Below are positions 25,802 to 33,654 of a stretch of 47,996 bases of DNA, in pieces (position 1 is the stretch's first letter; each line of letters opens with the position of its first letter). The stretch is from an uncultured Chloroflexota bacterium (lineage in GTDB: Bacteria; Chloroflexota; Dehalococcoidia; GIF9; AB-539-J10), in assembly GCA_903884455.1 (NCBI GenBank), contig CAISEW010000003.1, positions 105,313 to 153,308 on the forward strand, read 5' to 3'. A program made the translations under genes and the position numbers. The notes below the pieces were generated by a model. It searched no databases. It saw only the letters and a program-made list of their open reading frames with translations, and had not been told where the DNA came from.

Positions 25802-25870
25802 TCAGTAGTCAGTAGCCAGTAGTCAGAATCCAGCATTCAACATTCAGAATATTCCACTACGGACTACTGA
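25799..25870. repeat. Family C repeat (AGTCAGTAG tandem type)
   Basis: Tandem GTCAGTAGTCAGTAGCCAGTAG followed by CAGAATCCAGCATTC and ending with GGACTACTGA, which mirrors the start. Related copies lie at 38821, 45309 and, partly, 36429. Confidence 0.65.
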
Positions 25871-25890
25871 TCCCCTGTTTTTTAGCTTAG

Positions 25891-26147
25891 CCAATGAGAT
25901 TGCCGCGCTCCCGCCTGCCATAGCTGTGCGGCGGGCAGGTCGTTCGCAATGACATCTCTTCTTGTCATTGCGAGGAGCACAGCGACGAAGCAATCTCGGT
26001 GGGGCTGGTGGAATGGGGATTGCCACGCCCCGACAAGTCGGGGCTCGCAATGACACACGCTCCCTGTCATTGCGAGGCTGACTTTAGTCAGCCGAAGCAA
26101 TCTCGGTGGGGGGCAATAGAGATTGCCACGATTCGTTCACACTGACA
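25891..26147. repeat. Three family A elements in a row
   Basis: 25891-25954 is a right half containing the 30-nt GC module (25910-25939, reverse orientation). 25963-26055 is a full copy with second arm CCCCGACAAGTCGGGG. 26065-26147 is a full copy with first arm GGCTGACTTTAGTCAGCC and a worn right end. They lie between the TackOD1 gene and the pilin promoter. Confidence 0.8.
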
Positions 26148-26159
26148 ACCGCCTCCACA

Positions 26160-26262
26160 TCAAACGGTTTTGAATTTGGAATTTGGGAATTAGAATTTGT
26201 TTGGTATTTGGTGCTTGGAATTTAGGATTTGGAGCGGAGCGCCTTTGGGATTTGGGGAAAGG
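26160..26262. repeat. Family D repeat, copy 1
   Basis: An AT-rich stretch built on GAATTTGGAATTTGG, TTTGGTATTTGGTGCTTGG and the tail GGAGCGGAGCGCCTTTGGGA. It is about 90% identical by eye to 28197-28297. Confidence 0.65.
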
Positions 26263-26304
26263 GGCTGGTGGGGCTAATACTATCTTCCTATTACTGATGG
26301 GTGA

Positions 26305-26332
26305 TTGACGGCTACAAAAGCTGAGCTATACT
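26305..26332 (+). promoter_or_regulatory. Promoter of the major pilin gene
   Basis: TTGACG (26305-26310), 16-nt spacer, TATACT (26327-26332). The predicted transcript has a leader of about 135 nt that contains the duplicated segment described next. Confidence 0.6.
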
Positions 26333-26348
26333 ATACATATCCAATGAA

Positions 26349-26449
26349 TTACTGGAGCTAAACCCAGAAAAACCAAAGGAGGTGAAAGAAGCGCAGAGGA
26401 TAATATATCTATCAAATAGCTTACTGGAGCTAAATCCAGAAAAATCAAA
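26349..26449 (+). repeat. Direct repeat in the pilin leader
   Basis: TTACTGGAGCTAAAYCCAGA plus AAAAYCAAA occurs at 26349-26377 and 26421-26449, 72 nt apart, with two C/T differences. Similarity extends on both sides; each copy is followed by a GGAGGT-like site. The spacing is a multiple of three and both copies are open in the pilin frame, with the peptide LLELNPEK repeated. Confidence 0.8.
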
Positions 26450-26474
26450 AAATGGAGGTAAAAAGGAAAAAAGA

Positions 26475-26876
26475 ATGGAAAAATTTATGAAAATGATGCA
26501 CCGTGGAGAGAAGGGCTTCACCCTGATTGAACTGCTAATCGTGATTGCCATTCTGGGCATTATCGCCGCCGTGGTTATCCCCAACATCGCTGGCTTCTTG
26601 ATCTCGGGGCAAGTGGCGGCAGCCAACACCGAAGTGGAAAACGTCAAAACGGCGGAACTGGGTTACTTTGCTAACTATAATGTGTGGCCCGTTGATTCAA
26701 CCAACCTGACCGCGACCGGCTACATTTCAGGAGTCCTTAAGGCTGTCTACACGTTCGACACGAGCTATGGGTGGGCAACAAATGCGACTCCTACTGTTGG
26801 AGGTTGGAGCGGAATCGTGTTTACTGGGAGCGTTCCAGGTGCCTCAGGGCAGCACGGGCATTGGGCGAAAGCATAA
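26475..26876 (+). CDS. pilA: Type IV major pilin (class III signal)
   Basis: 133 residues. The leader ends at the prepilin peptidase site in HRGEKG|FTLIELLIV (Glu at +5), and the hydrophobic helix LIELLIVIAILGIIAAVVIPNIAGFL follows, then a small Ser/Thr/Gly-rich head domain. Start ATG 26475 is preferred because of AAGG about 8 nt upstream; the frame is open farther up to 26325. No prepilin peptidase gene is in the window. It stands on the opposite strand from the other pilus genes, with its own promoter and terminator, as expected for the most abundant pilus protein. Confidence 0.92.
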   Translation: MEKFMKMMHRGEKGFTLIELLIVIAILGIIAAVVIPNIAGFLISGQVAAANTEVENVKTAELGYFANYNVWPVDSTNLTATGYISGVLKAVYTFDTSYGWATNATPTVGGWSGIVFTGSVPGASGQHGHWAKA

Positions 26877-26918
26877 GAATCACATTAGGATGATAGTCAG
26901 GTGATGAGGAATAAGTTG

Positions 26919-26962
26919 CCGGCGGAGTCAGCGTTAGCTAACTCCGCCGGTAGGCGTTTTTA
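26919..26962 (+). terminator. Rho-independent terminator of the pilin gene
   Basis: CCGGCGGAGT (26919-26928) and ACTCCGCCGG (26941-26950) form a perfect 10-bp GC-rich stem; TTTTTAT follows at 26957. Confidence 0.88.
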
Positions 26963-27113
26963 TATTCAAGTAGGCAGGAGTCAGGAGTCAGCTAAAGAAA
27001 ATCTAAATCCCAAGTAACAAATCCCAAAGCCCTAAGCAATATCAAATGACAAAGCTCAAAGGACTAAACGGTTTTGCCACCTGAGCAATCTGATTTTATC
27101 AATTTTTCCAAAC

Positions 27114-27233
27114 TTGCCCCTCTTAAGATAAGAGGGGCAAGGCCTGCCCGCCGAACAAATTCTTTGGCAGGCGGGGGAGTTATGGAAATTATGAAAATAA
27201 CCCCCTTTAATCCCCCTTACTTTAAGGGGGAGA
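27114..27233 (+). repeat. Family B repeat carrying the 33-nt GC module
   Basis: CCCCTCTTAAGATAAGAGGGG, CAAGG, then the module 27143-27175 (CCTGCCCGCC, loop, GGCAGGCGGG), then GGAGTTATGGAAATTATG and the right half ending CTTACTTTAAGGGGGAGA. Apart from the module it aligns with the empty copy at 24036. Confidence 0.8.
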
Positions 27234-27309
27234 TTTAAGGGAAGAAGTAGTTTCGACATTTAAGCATTTGGATTTCAATTGTTATTTGGATTTTGGAATT
27301 TAGCAAATC

Positions 27310-27400
27310 AGATTGCCACGCTCCGCTCGCAATGACACCCTTCTGTCATTGCGAGGCACGACAGTGTCGAAGCAATCTCAGCGGCGGCAATGAGATTGCT
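27310..27400. repeat. Family A half elements
   Basis: Right half GATTGCCACGCTCCGCTCG plus CAATGACA (27310-27337), then a left half from 27344 (TGTCATTGCGAG, arm GCACGACAGTGTC, GAAGCAATCTC) that loses its right end. Confidence 0.7.
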
Positions 27401-27584
27401 AATCGCCTCCCTATTTGCTTGGTGGTCCCGGAAGAACCTCCCCCAGAAGTACTGGAGAGGCGAGGGATTTCTCCTTCTTTTACGACTAATACTATGAGAA
27501 AGGTAATAGTCCATTAATACTATGCGAAATACAGATGACTCTGCTGGCAATGAAGAGCGATTAGTGACCCCGGCGAGGGATTAC

Positions 27585-27790
27585 CGTGCTTTGCTCGCAA
27601 TGACACGCCCCCTCGTCATTACGGAACACACCCCCCTGTCATTGCGAGAGGAGAAGATTCCTCGCTTACGCTTCGGAACAGGCTCCGCGATCTCCCTGGA
27701 ACCAGGGGATTGCCACGCAGAGCTTACCCTGAGGAGAGGCGAGATTCTTCGGCCCGACAAGTCGGGGCGAAGAATTACAGGAGATGAAGA
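27585..27790. repeat. Worn mosaic of family A pieces
   Basis: Scattered CTCGCAATGACA, TGTCATTGCGAG, TACGCTTCGGAACAGGCTCC and CCCGACAAGTCGGG segments without complete outer pairing. Confidence 0.55.
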
Positions 27791-27988
27791 CCTCGCAACG
27801 ACACGAGAAGAGGCGAGGACAAGCCCTGCCCTTGAAGTTGAAAATGATGCAGCGGCGGAATTTATCTCCGCCTTACCCCAAACGGGGTCGAATTTGAAAA
27901 TTAGAATCTATTTAGGTATGTCCTGAGCGAAGGTGAGATTCTTGGTCTGCGGCTCAGAATGACACCCCCCTTGTCTCAGCTCCCTTTT

Positions 27989-28066
27989 GTCGTTGCGAGG
28001 CACGACAGTGCCGAAGCAATCTCGGTGGGGTACAATAAAGATTGCCACGCTCCGCTCGCAATGACA
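27989..28066. repeat. Family A element, full copy
   Basis: Ends TGTCGTTGCGAG and CTCGCAATGACA; first arm GCACGACAGTGC; inner GCAATCTC; second half ATTGCCACGCTCCGCTCG. Confidence 0.8.
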
Positions 28067-28075
28067 CACCCTTCT

Positions 28076-28160
28076 TGTCATTGCGAGGTACGGCAGTACC
28101 GAAGCAATCTCGGTGGGGTGCAATGGATTGCCACGCACCTTTCAGGTGCTCGCAATGACA
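28076..28160. repeat. Family A element, full copy
   Basis: Ends TGTCATTGCGAG and CTCGCAATGACA; first arm GTACGGCAGTAC; second arm GCACCTTTCAGGTGC. In the first arm both bases of a pair differ from the neighbouring copy (GCAC/GTGC versus GTAC/GTAC), so pairing is kept. Confidence 0.85.
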
Positions 28161-28196
28161 AAAACCGAAGGACTCGCAATGACAAACGGCTTACCC

Positions 28197-28297
28197 CAGA
28201 CGGTTTTGGATTTGGAATTTAGAAATTAGAATTTGTTTGGTATTTGGTGCTTGGAACTTAGGATTTGGAGCGGAGCGCCTTTGGGATTTGGAATTTA
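28197..28297. repeat. Family D repeat, copy 2
   Basis: Near-identical to 26160-26262, including TTTGGTATTTGGTGCTTGG and the tail GGAGCGGAGCGCCTTTGGGA. Confidence 0.65.
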
Positions 28298-28302
28298 GTG
28301 TG

Positions 28303-29382
28303 TTATGAGCTTGACTGTAGTTTTACGTTGCCGACGAGTTTTTCCACTTCCTGGCGGTCATTGCAGAAATCAAGCACGGTTTTGCCAGTGATGATGCTCT
28401 TAAGATAGAGGCTGACCAGGGCTTCGTCAAGCGAAATCATGCCCATTTCCCGGTGGGTACGGATGACATTAGGTAACTGGTAGATTTTGCCTTCACGAAT
28501 GAGGCTCTTCACTGCTGGATTGCCAAGCATAATTTCTACGGCGGCTACCCTCCCTGAGCCATCAGCCCGGGGCACGAGCACCTGACACAACGCAGCAACA
28601 AGTAGCGAAGCCAGCCGTGTCTGAGCCAGGTGGCGCTGATGAGGTGGGAACAGATCTATTATCCTCTCCATTGCCTGAGTAGCGCTGGGGGCATGGCCGG
28701 TAGTTAATATAAAGTGCCCGGTCTCAGCTACGGTAAGGACAGCGTCGGCAGTCTCCGGATCTCTCATTTCCCCGACCAGAATCACATCCGGGTCCTGCCT
28801 TAAGATATGCTTTAGAGCATTGTCAAAGGATAGGGTATCAGAGCCCAACTGACGCTGGGTCACAGAACACTTAATGCTAGGGTAAACATATTCTATGGGG
28901 TCTTCAATAGTAACCACATGACGGGTCTCATGAGTATTCAAGTGCTGAATCATAGCTGCCAGGGTGGTAGTTTTACCACTGCCGGTAGGTCCAGTAATTA
29001 CTACCAGTCCTCTGGGTTTCATGGCCAGCTCTTTACATATCTGGGGCAGCTCCAGTTCATCTATGGTGGGGATTTTTGGTGGCAGCAAGCGCACGGCCAG
29101 GCTGATAGACCCGCGCTGCTGAGCGGCATTGCATCTCAGACGACCGACATCAGGTAAGGTATAGCCAAAATCAAGCTCCAGCTGGCGGTGGTAGTATTCT
29201 CTCTCCTCAGGCGTGGTTAGCTGGAGAAAAGCTTCATTTATATCCTCAGAAGTTAGTGCAGCTACACCGTTTGCTGATTCCAGGGAGCCGTCGATGCGGA
29301 ACGCTGCCGGGCTGCCAGCAACCATATGCAAATCGCTCGCCCTCCTTGACTTACCTACCCGAAGCAGTGCAAAAATATCCAT
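28303..29382 (-). CDS. pilT: Type IV pilus retraction ATPase PilT
   Basis: 359 residues. N-terminal PAS-like domain with ASDLHMVAGSPAAFRIDG, Walker A GPTGSGKTTT, the Asp box TIEDPIEYVYP, Walker B DPDVILVGEMRDPETA and the His box with HFILTTGHAPSA. It powers pilus retraction (twitching, DNA uptake). AAGG is 8 nt before ATG 29382. It is the last of the minus-strand pilus genes. Confidence 0.95.
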   Translation of the reverse strand: MDIFALLRVGKSRRASDLHMVAGSPAAFRIDGSLESANGVAALTSEDINEAFLQLTTPEEREYYHRQLELDFGYTLPDVGRLRCNAAQQRGSISLAVRLLPPKIPTIDELELPQICKELAMKPRGLVVITGPTGSGKTTTLAAMIQHLNTHETRHVVTIEDPIEYVYPSIKCSVTQRQLGSDTLSFDNALKHILRQDPDVILVGEMRDPETADAVLTVAETGHFILTTGHAPSATQAMERIIDLFPPHQRHLAQTRLASLLVAALCQVLVPRADGSGRVAAVEIMLGNPAVKSLIREGKIYQLPNVIRTHREMGMISLDEALVSLYLKSIITGKTVLDFCNDRQEVEKLVGNVKLQSSS

Positions 29383-29519
29383 ATCTTTTGCCTTCTATGG
29401 TCAACCGCTGATTTATAGTATATCTGAGTATATTTATAATATAGTGTAAGCTGCCTTCACCCTTATTGTCAATATCCCATTAGTAATAGTGATAAAGTCC
29501 TAGCCTCACCGTATTAGGG

Positions 29520-29625
29520 TGTCATTGCGAGCGACCTGCCCGCCGCACAGCTATGGCAGGCGGGAGCGCGGCAATCTCATTATCTCCACGAGATTGCTTC
29601 GGCACTATCGTGCCTCGCAACGACA
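29520..29625. repeat. Family A element with GC module, copy 1 of a pair
   Basis: TGTCATTGCGAG, CGA, 30-nt GC module (29535-29564), AGCGCGGCAATCTC, centre, GAGATTGCTTCG, arm GGCACTATCGTGCC, TCGCAACGACA. The arms are in the opposite order to the 28-kb copies. The 406-nt gap between the surface protein and pilT is mainly this pair. Confidence 0.85.
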
Positions 29626-29634
29626 GAGAGAGGG

Positions 29635-29740
29635 TGTCATTGCGAGCGACCTGCCCGCCGTACAACTATGGCAGGCGGGAGCGCGGCAATCCCATGCCCC
29701 TCACCGAGATTGCTTCGTCGCTATGCTTCTCGCAATGACA
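29635..29740. repeat. Family A element with GC module, copy 2 of a pair
   Basis: Tandem neighbour of the previous copy: module at 29650-29679 with a changed loop (GTACAACTAT), and second arm CGTCGCTATGCTTCTCG instead of GGCACTATCGTGCC. Confidence 0.85.
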
Positions 29741-29788
29741 GGGGGGAGGGCTCCCCCCAATGGCGCTCCTTTAATAGCGATATATTCC

Positions 29789-31327
29789 TTACCTTATCAA
29801 GAGAAAGCGAACCAGCGCGATGATGGCCACCGCTATTGCAGTTATGATAGCAATGAATCCCCATAGGGGTAGGAGTCCGGCTCGGAAGGAACGGGCCGCG
29901 GTCCAGGCGCCTGCATTCTCTGCGCCATCCACGGCTTGCACAATCCAGTAGTAGGTGCCATAAGGCAGGGCTCTTGTCTCCTCCAGGGTATAGTTCGTTC
30001 CGACTATGCCCGCAACCGAAACTATGGGGTCAACGAATCCTCCAGTGGCGGTGACGTCAGTACTGGCTGCTATTTGCAGGCTATAGCGAACTCCACTGTC
30101 ATCGGATACTGCTGACCATTCAAATGTTGGCGTCACCCTGCCCACAAGCCCCACCATGCTTCCGTGGGATGGTGAAATGAGCATTGGTGTGTCCGGAGGG
30201 TCTGATTCCATGGTGAAGGTGGCAGTGGCATCGGTTCCCGCAGCATCCTCGGCTGCTACCTCGCGCTCGCCATATTGGCTCTCGGGCACGACAAAACTTG
30301 TCACAAAGCTGCCTTTGCCGTTGGTCCTGGCTGTCGCTACCTGGCTACCATCGTACTTTATGACCACATCTCTGTTGGCGGCAAATCCACGGCCAGTGGC
30401 GGTCAAGTCTATGCCCACGTATCCTCCTTCAAGAGACAACACGATGCCAGGCTCTATCTTGAAGTTGAGTGCGCTGACGTCTTCTTTCATGGTCTGCTCT
30501 CCCTCGGCGGTGACGCTATATGGGCCTGCGGGCACCTCGGGCACCTCGAAGCTCCCCTCCCAGTCACCTTGAGAATCGGCTTTGATGCCCGTGACTATTG
30601 CCTCTCCATGAAACAATATCTGAATGCCACTCTCGTAGGCCGCAAATCTGCTGCCTGTCATTGTTATGCTTTCGCCCACAATGCCCGATGATTTATCTAC
30701 GCTTATCTCCGCCGTTATTTTAAAGATGGCATCTTCGACATCGTATAGCTTACTCTCAGCACCCTGGGCGTCTAGCTTGTGTTCTCCCCTGGTAGACGTG
30801 GGAATTGAGAAACTCGTTTTCCAACTGCCCTTGTCATTCGCTGTGATATTCCCTTCTATCGTTTTGTAGTTGCCATCGAGGTAATACCTCAGTTCGATGC
30901 CTGTTTCATTCTGGGCAAAGCCCTGTCCTTTCACGGTAACATTAGTGCCCACAGGACCTTCTTCGGGATTTACCATCAACCTCGGCTTCACGGTAAAGTA
31001 GGTATCCATTTCAACAGTCCCTATGGAGGTTCCTACCACAGCGAGCACTTTATGGTCTCCCTTACAGCCTTCGGGAATGGTGATGGTGATTGCGAAATTT
31101 CCGTTGATATCGGTACTGCCTGTGGCTATGCTGGTCCCATCATAATAGATGTCAACATATGCGTTCTCATGAAAATATTGACCATTGACGGCGATATTTA
31201 TTCCGGGGACTCCCGAGGTGGAGGAGAGCTCAATAGAAGGACACAAGGCTTGTGCAGGCACAACCGGCAGGGCAATGGCGATGAAGCAGACGACAAGAAC
31301 GATGGCCAGTTTTAGCAGCAATTTCAT
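29789..31327 (-). CDS. Secreted or membrane-anchored protein with IPT/TIG-like repeats
   Basis: 512 residues: Sec signal peptide (LLKLAIVLVVCFIAIALPVVPAQA), four IPT/TIG-like immunoglobulin repeats (each with GxxGxxxTxxGxxF, a YDG-type strand and GSW or GSF), a domain with PDTPMLISPSHG and FEWSAVSDDSGVRYSLQI resembling fibronectin-like modules, and a C-terminal helix (LPLWGFIAIITAIAVAIIALVRFLL) ending in Arg. It should be displayed outside the membrane. Its place between pilMN and pilT suggests an adhesin or pilus-associated surface function, but that is inference. Confidence 0.8.
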   Translation of the reverse strand: MKLLLKLAIVLVVCFIAIALPVVPAQALCPSIELSSTSGVPGINIAVNGQYFHENAYVDIYYDGTSIATGSTDINGNFAITITIPEGCKGDHKVLAVVGTSIGTVEMDTYFTVKPRLMVNPEEGPVGTNVTVKGQGFAQNETGIELRYYLDGNYKTIEGNITANDKGSWKTSFSIPTSTRGEHKLDAQGAESKLYDVEDAIFKITAEISVDKSSGIVGESITMTGSRFAAYESGIQILFHGEAIVTGIKADSQGDWEGSFEVPEVPAGPYSVTAEGEQTMKEDVSALNFKIEPGIVLSLEGGYVGIDLTATGRGFAANRDVVIKYDGSQVATARTNGKGSFVTSFVVPESQYGEREVAAEDAAGTDATATFTMESDPPDTPMLISPSHGSMVGLVGRVTPTFEWSAVSDDSGVRYSLQIAASTDVTATGGFVDPIVSVAGIVGTNYTLEETRALPYGTYYWIVQAVDGAENAGAWTAARSFRAGLLPLWGFIAIITAIAVAIIALVRFLLIR

Positions 31328-31458
31328 CCCACTAAGCCACCTGCTAATATTTGGTGAACTCCTTTCTTTGTTGGTCCTTCATAATCCTCGTGTTCTCGCT
31401 ATTATAAACAAAAAGGCGGCTCGCCATGACCTTTATGCCGCCATTTCTGCAAATGACT

Positions 31459-32886
31459 TTATTTTGTTAAGGAGAACGTAAAACTAAACTCGCCTTCACC
31501 ACCGCTGATGGAGGAAATCCAGACTTGCGAAAATCTCCCGCTCGCCCTTAAATCTCGAGCATAACTAAAAATGCCATCATTTGAACCCACCCCGTTCACA
31601 GTTACTGAGCTGCCCCCATCATTGACATTGCTCAAGGTTACCTTATCTGCCGCCAGGCTTACAATCTGGGTCAAGTCGTCGTAAAACGTGGCCCGCCGCT
31701 CTTCCATAGTAGTAATTCTGCTATCAAGCTCACTGGCAGTAGCTTCTAGCGACCCAACCTGTGCACCCAATGCCGCTACTTCACTCTGCTTTTGGGTAAC
31801 ACTGTTCTGAGCAAGTACCAGGTTGGAACGCAATGTCCCAGTCTGAGCGCGATTATACTGGACAAAAATTACTCCGAAGATAATCAGCCCGATACCAATG
31901 ACAATACCCACGGGGACAAGGACTCGTGCTATAGAGAAACCCGGGGGCACATAGACCTCAGGCAGGACATTGAGATTCACTGATGAAAAGTTAGCTCCTG
32001 CCTTTTCTGTCAGTAGTTCCTTGAGAGCCAGCCCGATATTGACCAAGAATTCGTTGGGGTTGAAGCCCTCGGGGAGTTTCACAGGTGAGGGCAACGGTGA
32101 CACCACATAGCCGCCTGTCTGGCTACCCACTAATTGCCAGGCCTCCGGTGCTTCTGCCAGGTCGCCGCAGACAAACACAGGTACAGTTGCATCTAAAGGC
32201 TTTTCCATGTGGCTGGAATTATAAAAGGCCACAGTCCTCTTGAACTCTTCAGCGATAAGCGGCAGCCTTTCCTCTAAAGATTCAGCCTCGCCGGGCAGGG
32301 ATAACCTGCGGATGACCTGGGGGAGCCTGTCTGCTATAACCATAATATCCAGGTGCTCTAACCGGGCATTTACGATGATTGCTCTGGGCTCATTCGGGAT
32401 TCGGCACAGGGCTAAAGGAGCTAAGTCCAGAATATATGGCCTGACACCGGCCTGATGTAGCGTTCTGACCAGAGCATCAACCAGATTACGGGGGAAGGTG
32501 ACCAGGAAAACACGACCTTCTCCTCTCGGGGCAGGAAGGCGCTGATATGAAAAGTAAACTTCTTCTAAAGGCGTTGGTATCGTTCTCCTTGCCTCGCGCT
32601 TTATTGCCTCAGGCATTATAGCTTCAGGCAGTTCGGGCAGGGTTATGATACGATACAGAGAATCATGTCCGCTTAAAGCAGTGATAACCTTGTTTGCCTT
32701 TGCTCCCGTCTCTTTAAATAGCTGTTTAACCCTGTCGGCTACCTGGGCCTCATCAACAATGAGCCCCTGGCTAACCAGACCGGGCTCCAGTGGTAAACTA
32801 GCCCACTTTTCTACCTGTTCGCCCTTCATTACCAGCAGGTTAACGCTGGTATCTCTGATAAATAAAGTGGTAACTTTTTTCGCCAT
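31459..32886 (-). CDS. Fused PilM-PilN-type pilus assembly protein
   Basis: 475 residues. The first ~300 are a PilM/FtsA-like actin fold: LFIRDTSVNLLVMKGEQVEKW, SGHDSLYRIITLPELP, EAIKREARRTIPTPLEEVYF, and the truncated second half. Then comes one membrane helix (VLVPVGIVIGIGLIIFGVIFVQY, about 325-347), a coiled coil (NSVTQKQSEVAALGAQVGSLEATASEL) and a small C-terminal domain as in PilN. In most bacteria these are two genes; here one polypeptide spans cytoplasm and exterior, as in GspL. SD AAAGG; 6 nt after the PilO-like stop. Confidence 0.82.
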   Translation of the reverse strand: MAKKVTTLFIRDTSVNLLVMKGEQVEKWASLPLEPGLVSQGLIVDEAQVADRVKQLFKETGAKANKVITALSGHDSLYRIITLPELPEAIMPEAIKREARRTIPTPLEEVYFSYQRLPAPRGEGRVFLVTFPRNLVDALVRTLHQAGVRPYILDLAPLALCRIPNEPRAIIVNARLEHLDIMVIADRLPQVIRRLSLPGEAESLEERLPLIAEEFKRTVAFYNSSHMEKPLDATVPVFVCGDLAEAPEAWQLVGSQTGGYVVSPLPSPVKLPEGFNPNEFLVNIGLALKELLTEKAGANFSSVNLNVLPEVYVPPGFSIARVLVPVGIVIGIGLIIFGVIFVQYNRAQTGTLRSNLVLAQNSVTQKQSEVAALGAQVGSLEATASELDSRITTMEERRATFYDDLTQIVSLAADKVTLSNVNDGGSSVTVNGVGSNDGIFSYARDLRASGRFSQVWISSISGGEGEFSFTFSLTK

Positions 32887-32892
32887 GCTTAT

Positions 32893-33435
32893 TTAACCTT
32901 TATAGCTATAAATATCCACACTGATGGCAGCTACTGCTCCTGTGTCCCCGAAATCTATACTTACACTATTCACCTCAGCGCTCCACGCTTGCCGAAAACC
33001 ATCACCAGTTCTTAGAGCGTTGATAAAGTCCAGTATGTTATTCACATCACCCTGAACCACCATTGAAAATGAGAAGACAGAATAGGTAACAGCCCCTGCT
33101 GTTCTGGCAGTCGGCATTGAGGGGCTGAGCTGGGTTAACTCCACATTACAATCGTCAGCAATATTAAATAAGTCCTCACCGTATTCAATGCTCTCCACTG
33201 ATTCAGGGAATTTTACCCGGCTCGCCTCAAGCAATGATTCGGCTGCATTCAGTTTGTTTTGCTGGTCGCTTTCCTGAATAGTGAGCTGGTGCAAGAGAGC
33301 TTGCTGCGCCGCCAGGCTGGTTCTCAATTGGTCCTGCTCTTTAACCTGCTGGGTGTAGATTCTCACCAGGCTGACGAGGGCAATAACGAAAATGACAGCC
33401 CCTAAAATCAGCCAAACTTTCCTACTTATCTTCAT
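32893..33435 (-). CDS. PilO-like pilus assembly protein
   Basis: 180 residues: short cytoplasmic start, one helix (VWLILGAVIFVIALVSLVRIY), a coiled coil (KEQDQLRTSLAAQQALLHQL through NKLNAAESLLEAS) and a ferredoxin-like C-terminal domain with FSFSMVVQGDVNNILDFINALR, the region most conserved in PilO/GspM. It precedes the PilM-PilN fusion, the reverse of the usual M-N-O order. It should pair with the PilN part of the fusion to make the inner-membrane platform. Confidence 0.82.
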   Translation of the reverse strand: MKISRKVWLILGAVIFVIALVSLVRIYTQQVKEQDQLRTSLAAQQALLHQLTIQESDQQNKLNAAESLLEASRVKFPESVESIEYGEDLFNIADDCNVELTQLSPSMPTARTAGAVTYSVFSFSMVVQGDVNNILDFINALRTGDGFRQAWSAEVNSVSIDFGDTGAVAAISVDIYSYKG

Positions 33436-33527
33436 AACCTACTCAGCTTTCTCGTAATATACCATCATCTAAAAAGCCTGTCTAGTGGTTGTCCTCATTC
33501 ATATGATTAGTGACACTTCGTTCGTAA

Positions 33528-33568
33528 TGAGATTGCCACGCCCCGACAGGTCGGGGCTCGCAATGACA
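33528..33568. repeat. Family A right half element
   Basis: GAGATTGCCACG, arm CCCCGACAGGTCGGGG, CTCGCAATGACA; the left half is missing. It lies in the 219-nt gap between the PilX-like and PilO-like genes. Confidence 0.7.
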
Positions 33569-33654
33569 CGGAAGGTTACTACCCAATGTTACAAACATAT
33601 AAAGTGTCACCCATCTATCTGAACTAGCTCACAATCATCCAGGACTCTTATCCT

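Larger units (their letters stand above)
26963..28302. other. Repeat-filled intergenic region, no gene recognised
   Basis: About 1.3 kb between the pilin terminator and pilT. It holds family C/D fragments (26966-27060), a family B copy with the GC module (27114-27233), family A pieces (27310-27400), a worn mosaic of family A ends (27585-27790), two good family A copies (27989-28160) and a family D copy (28197-28297). Open frames here, such as 27522-27926, are made of repeat sequence and are not convincing genes. Confidence 0.8.

Noticed and set aside
27522-27926. 134-aa open frame in the gap before pilT
   Set aside because: It is made of family A repeat pieces and has no recognisable domain or ribosome site.
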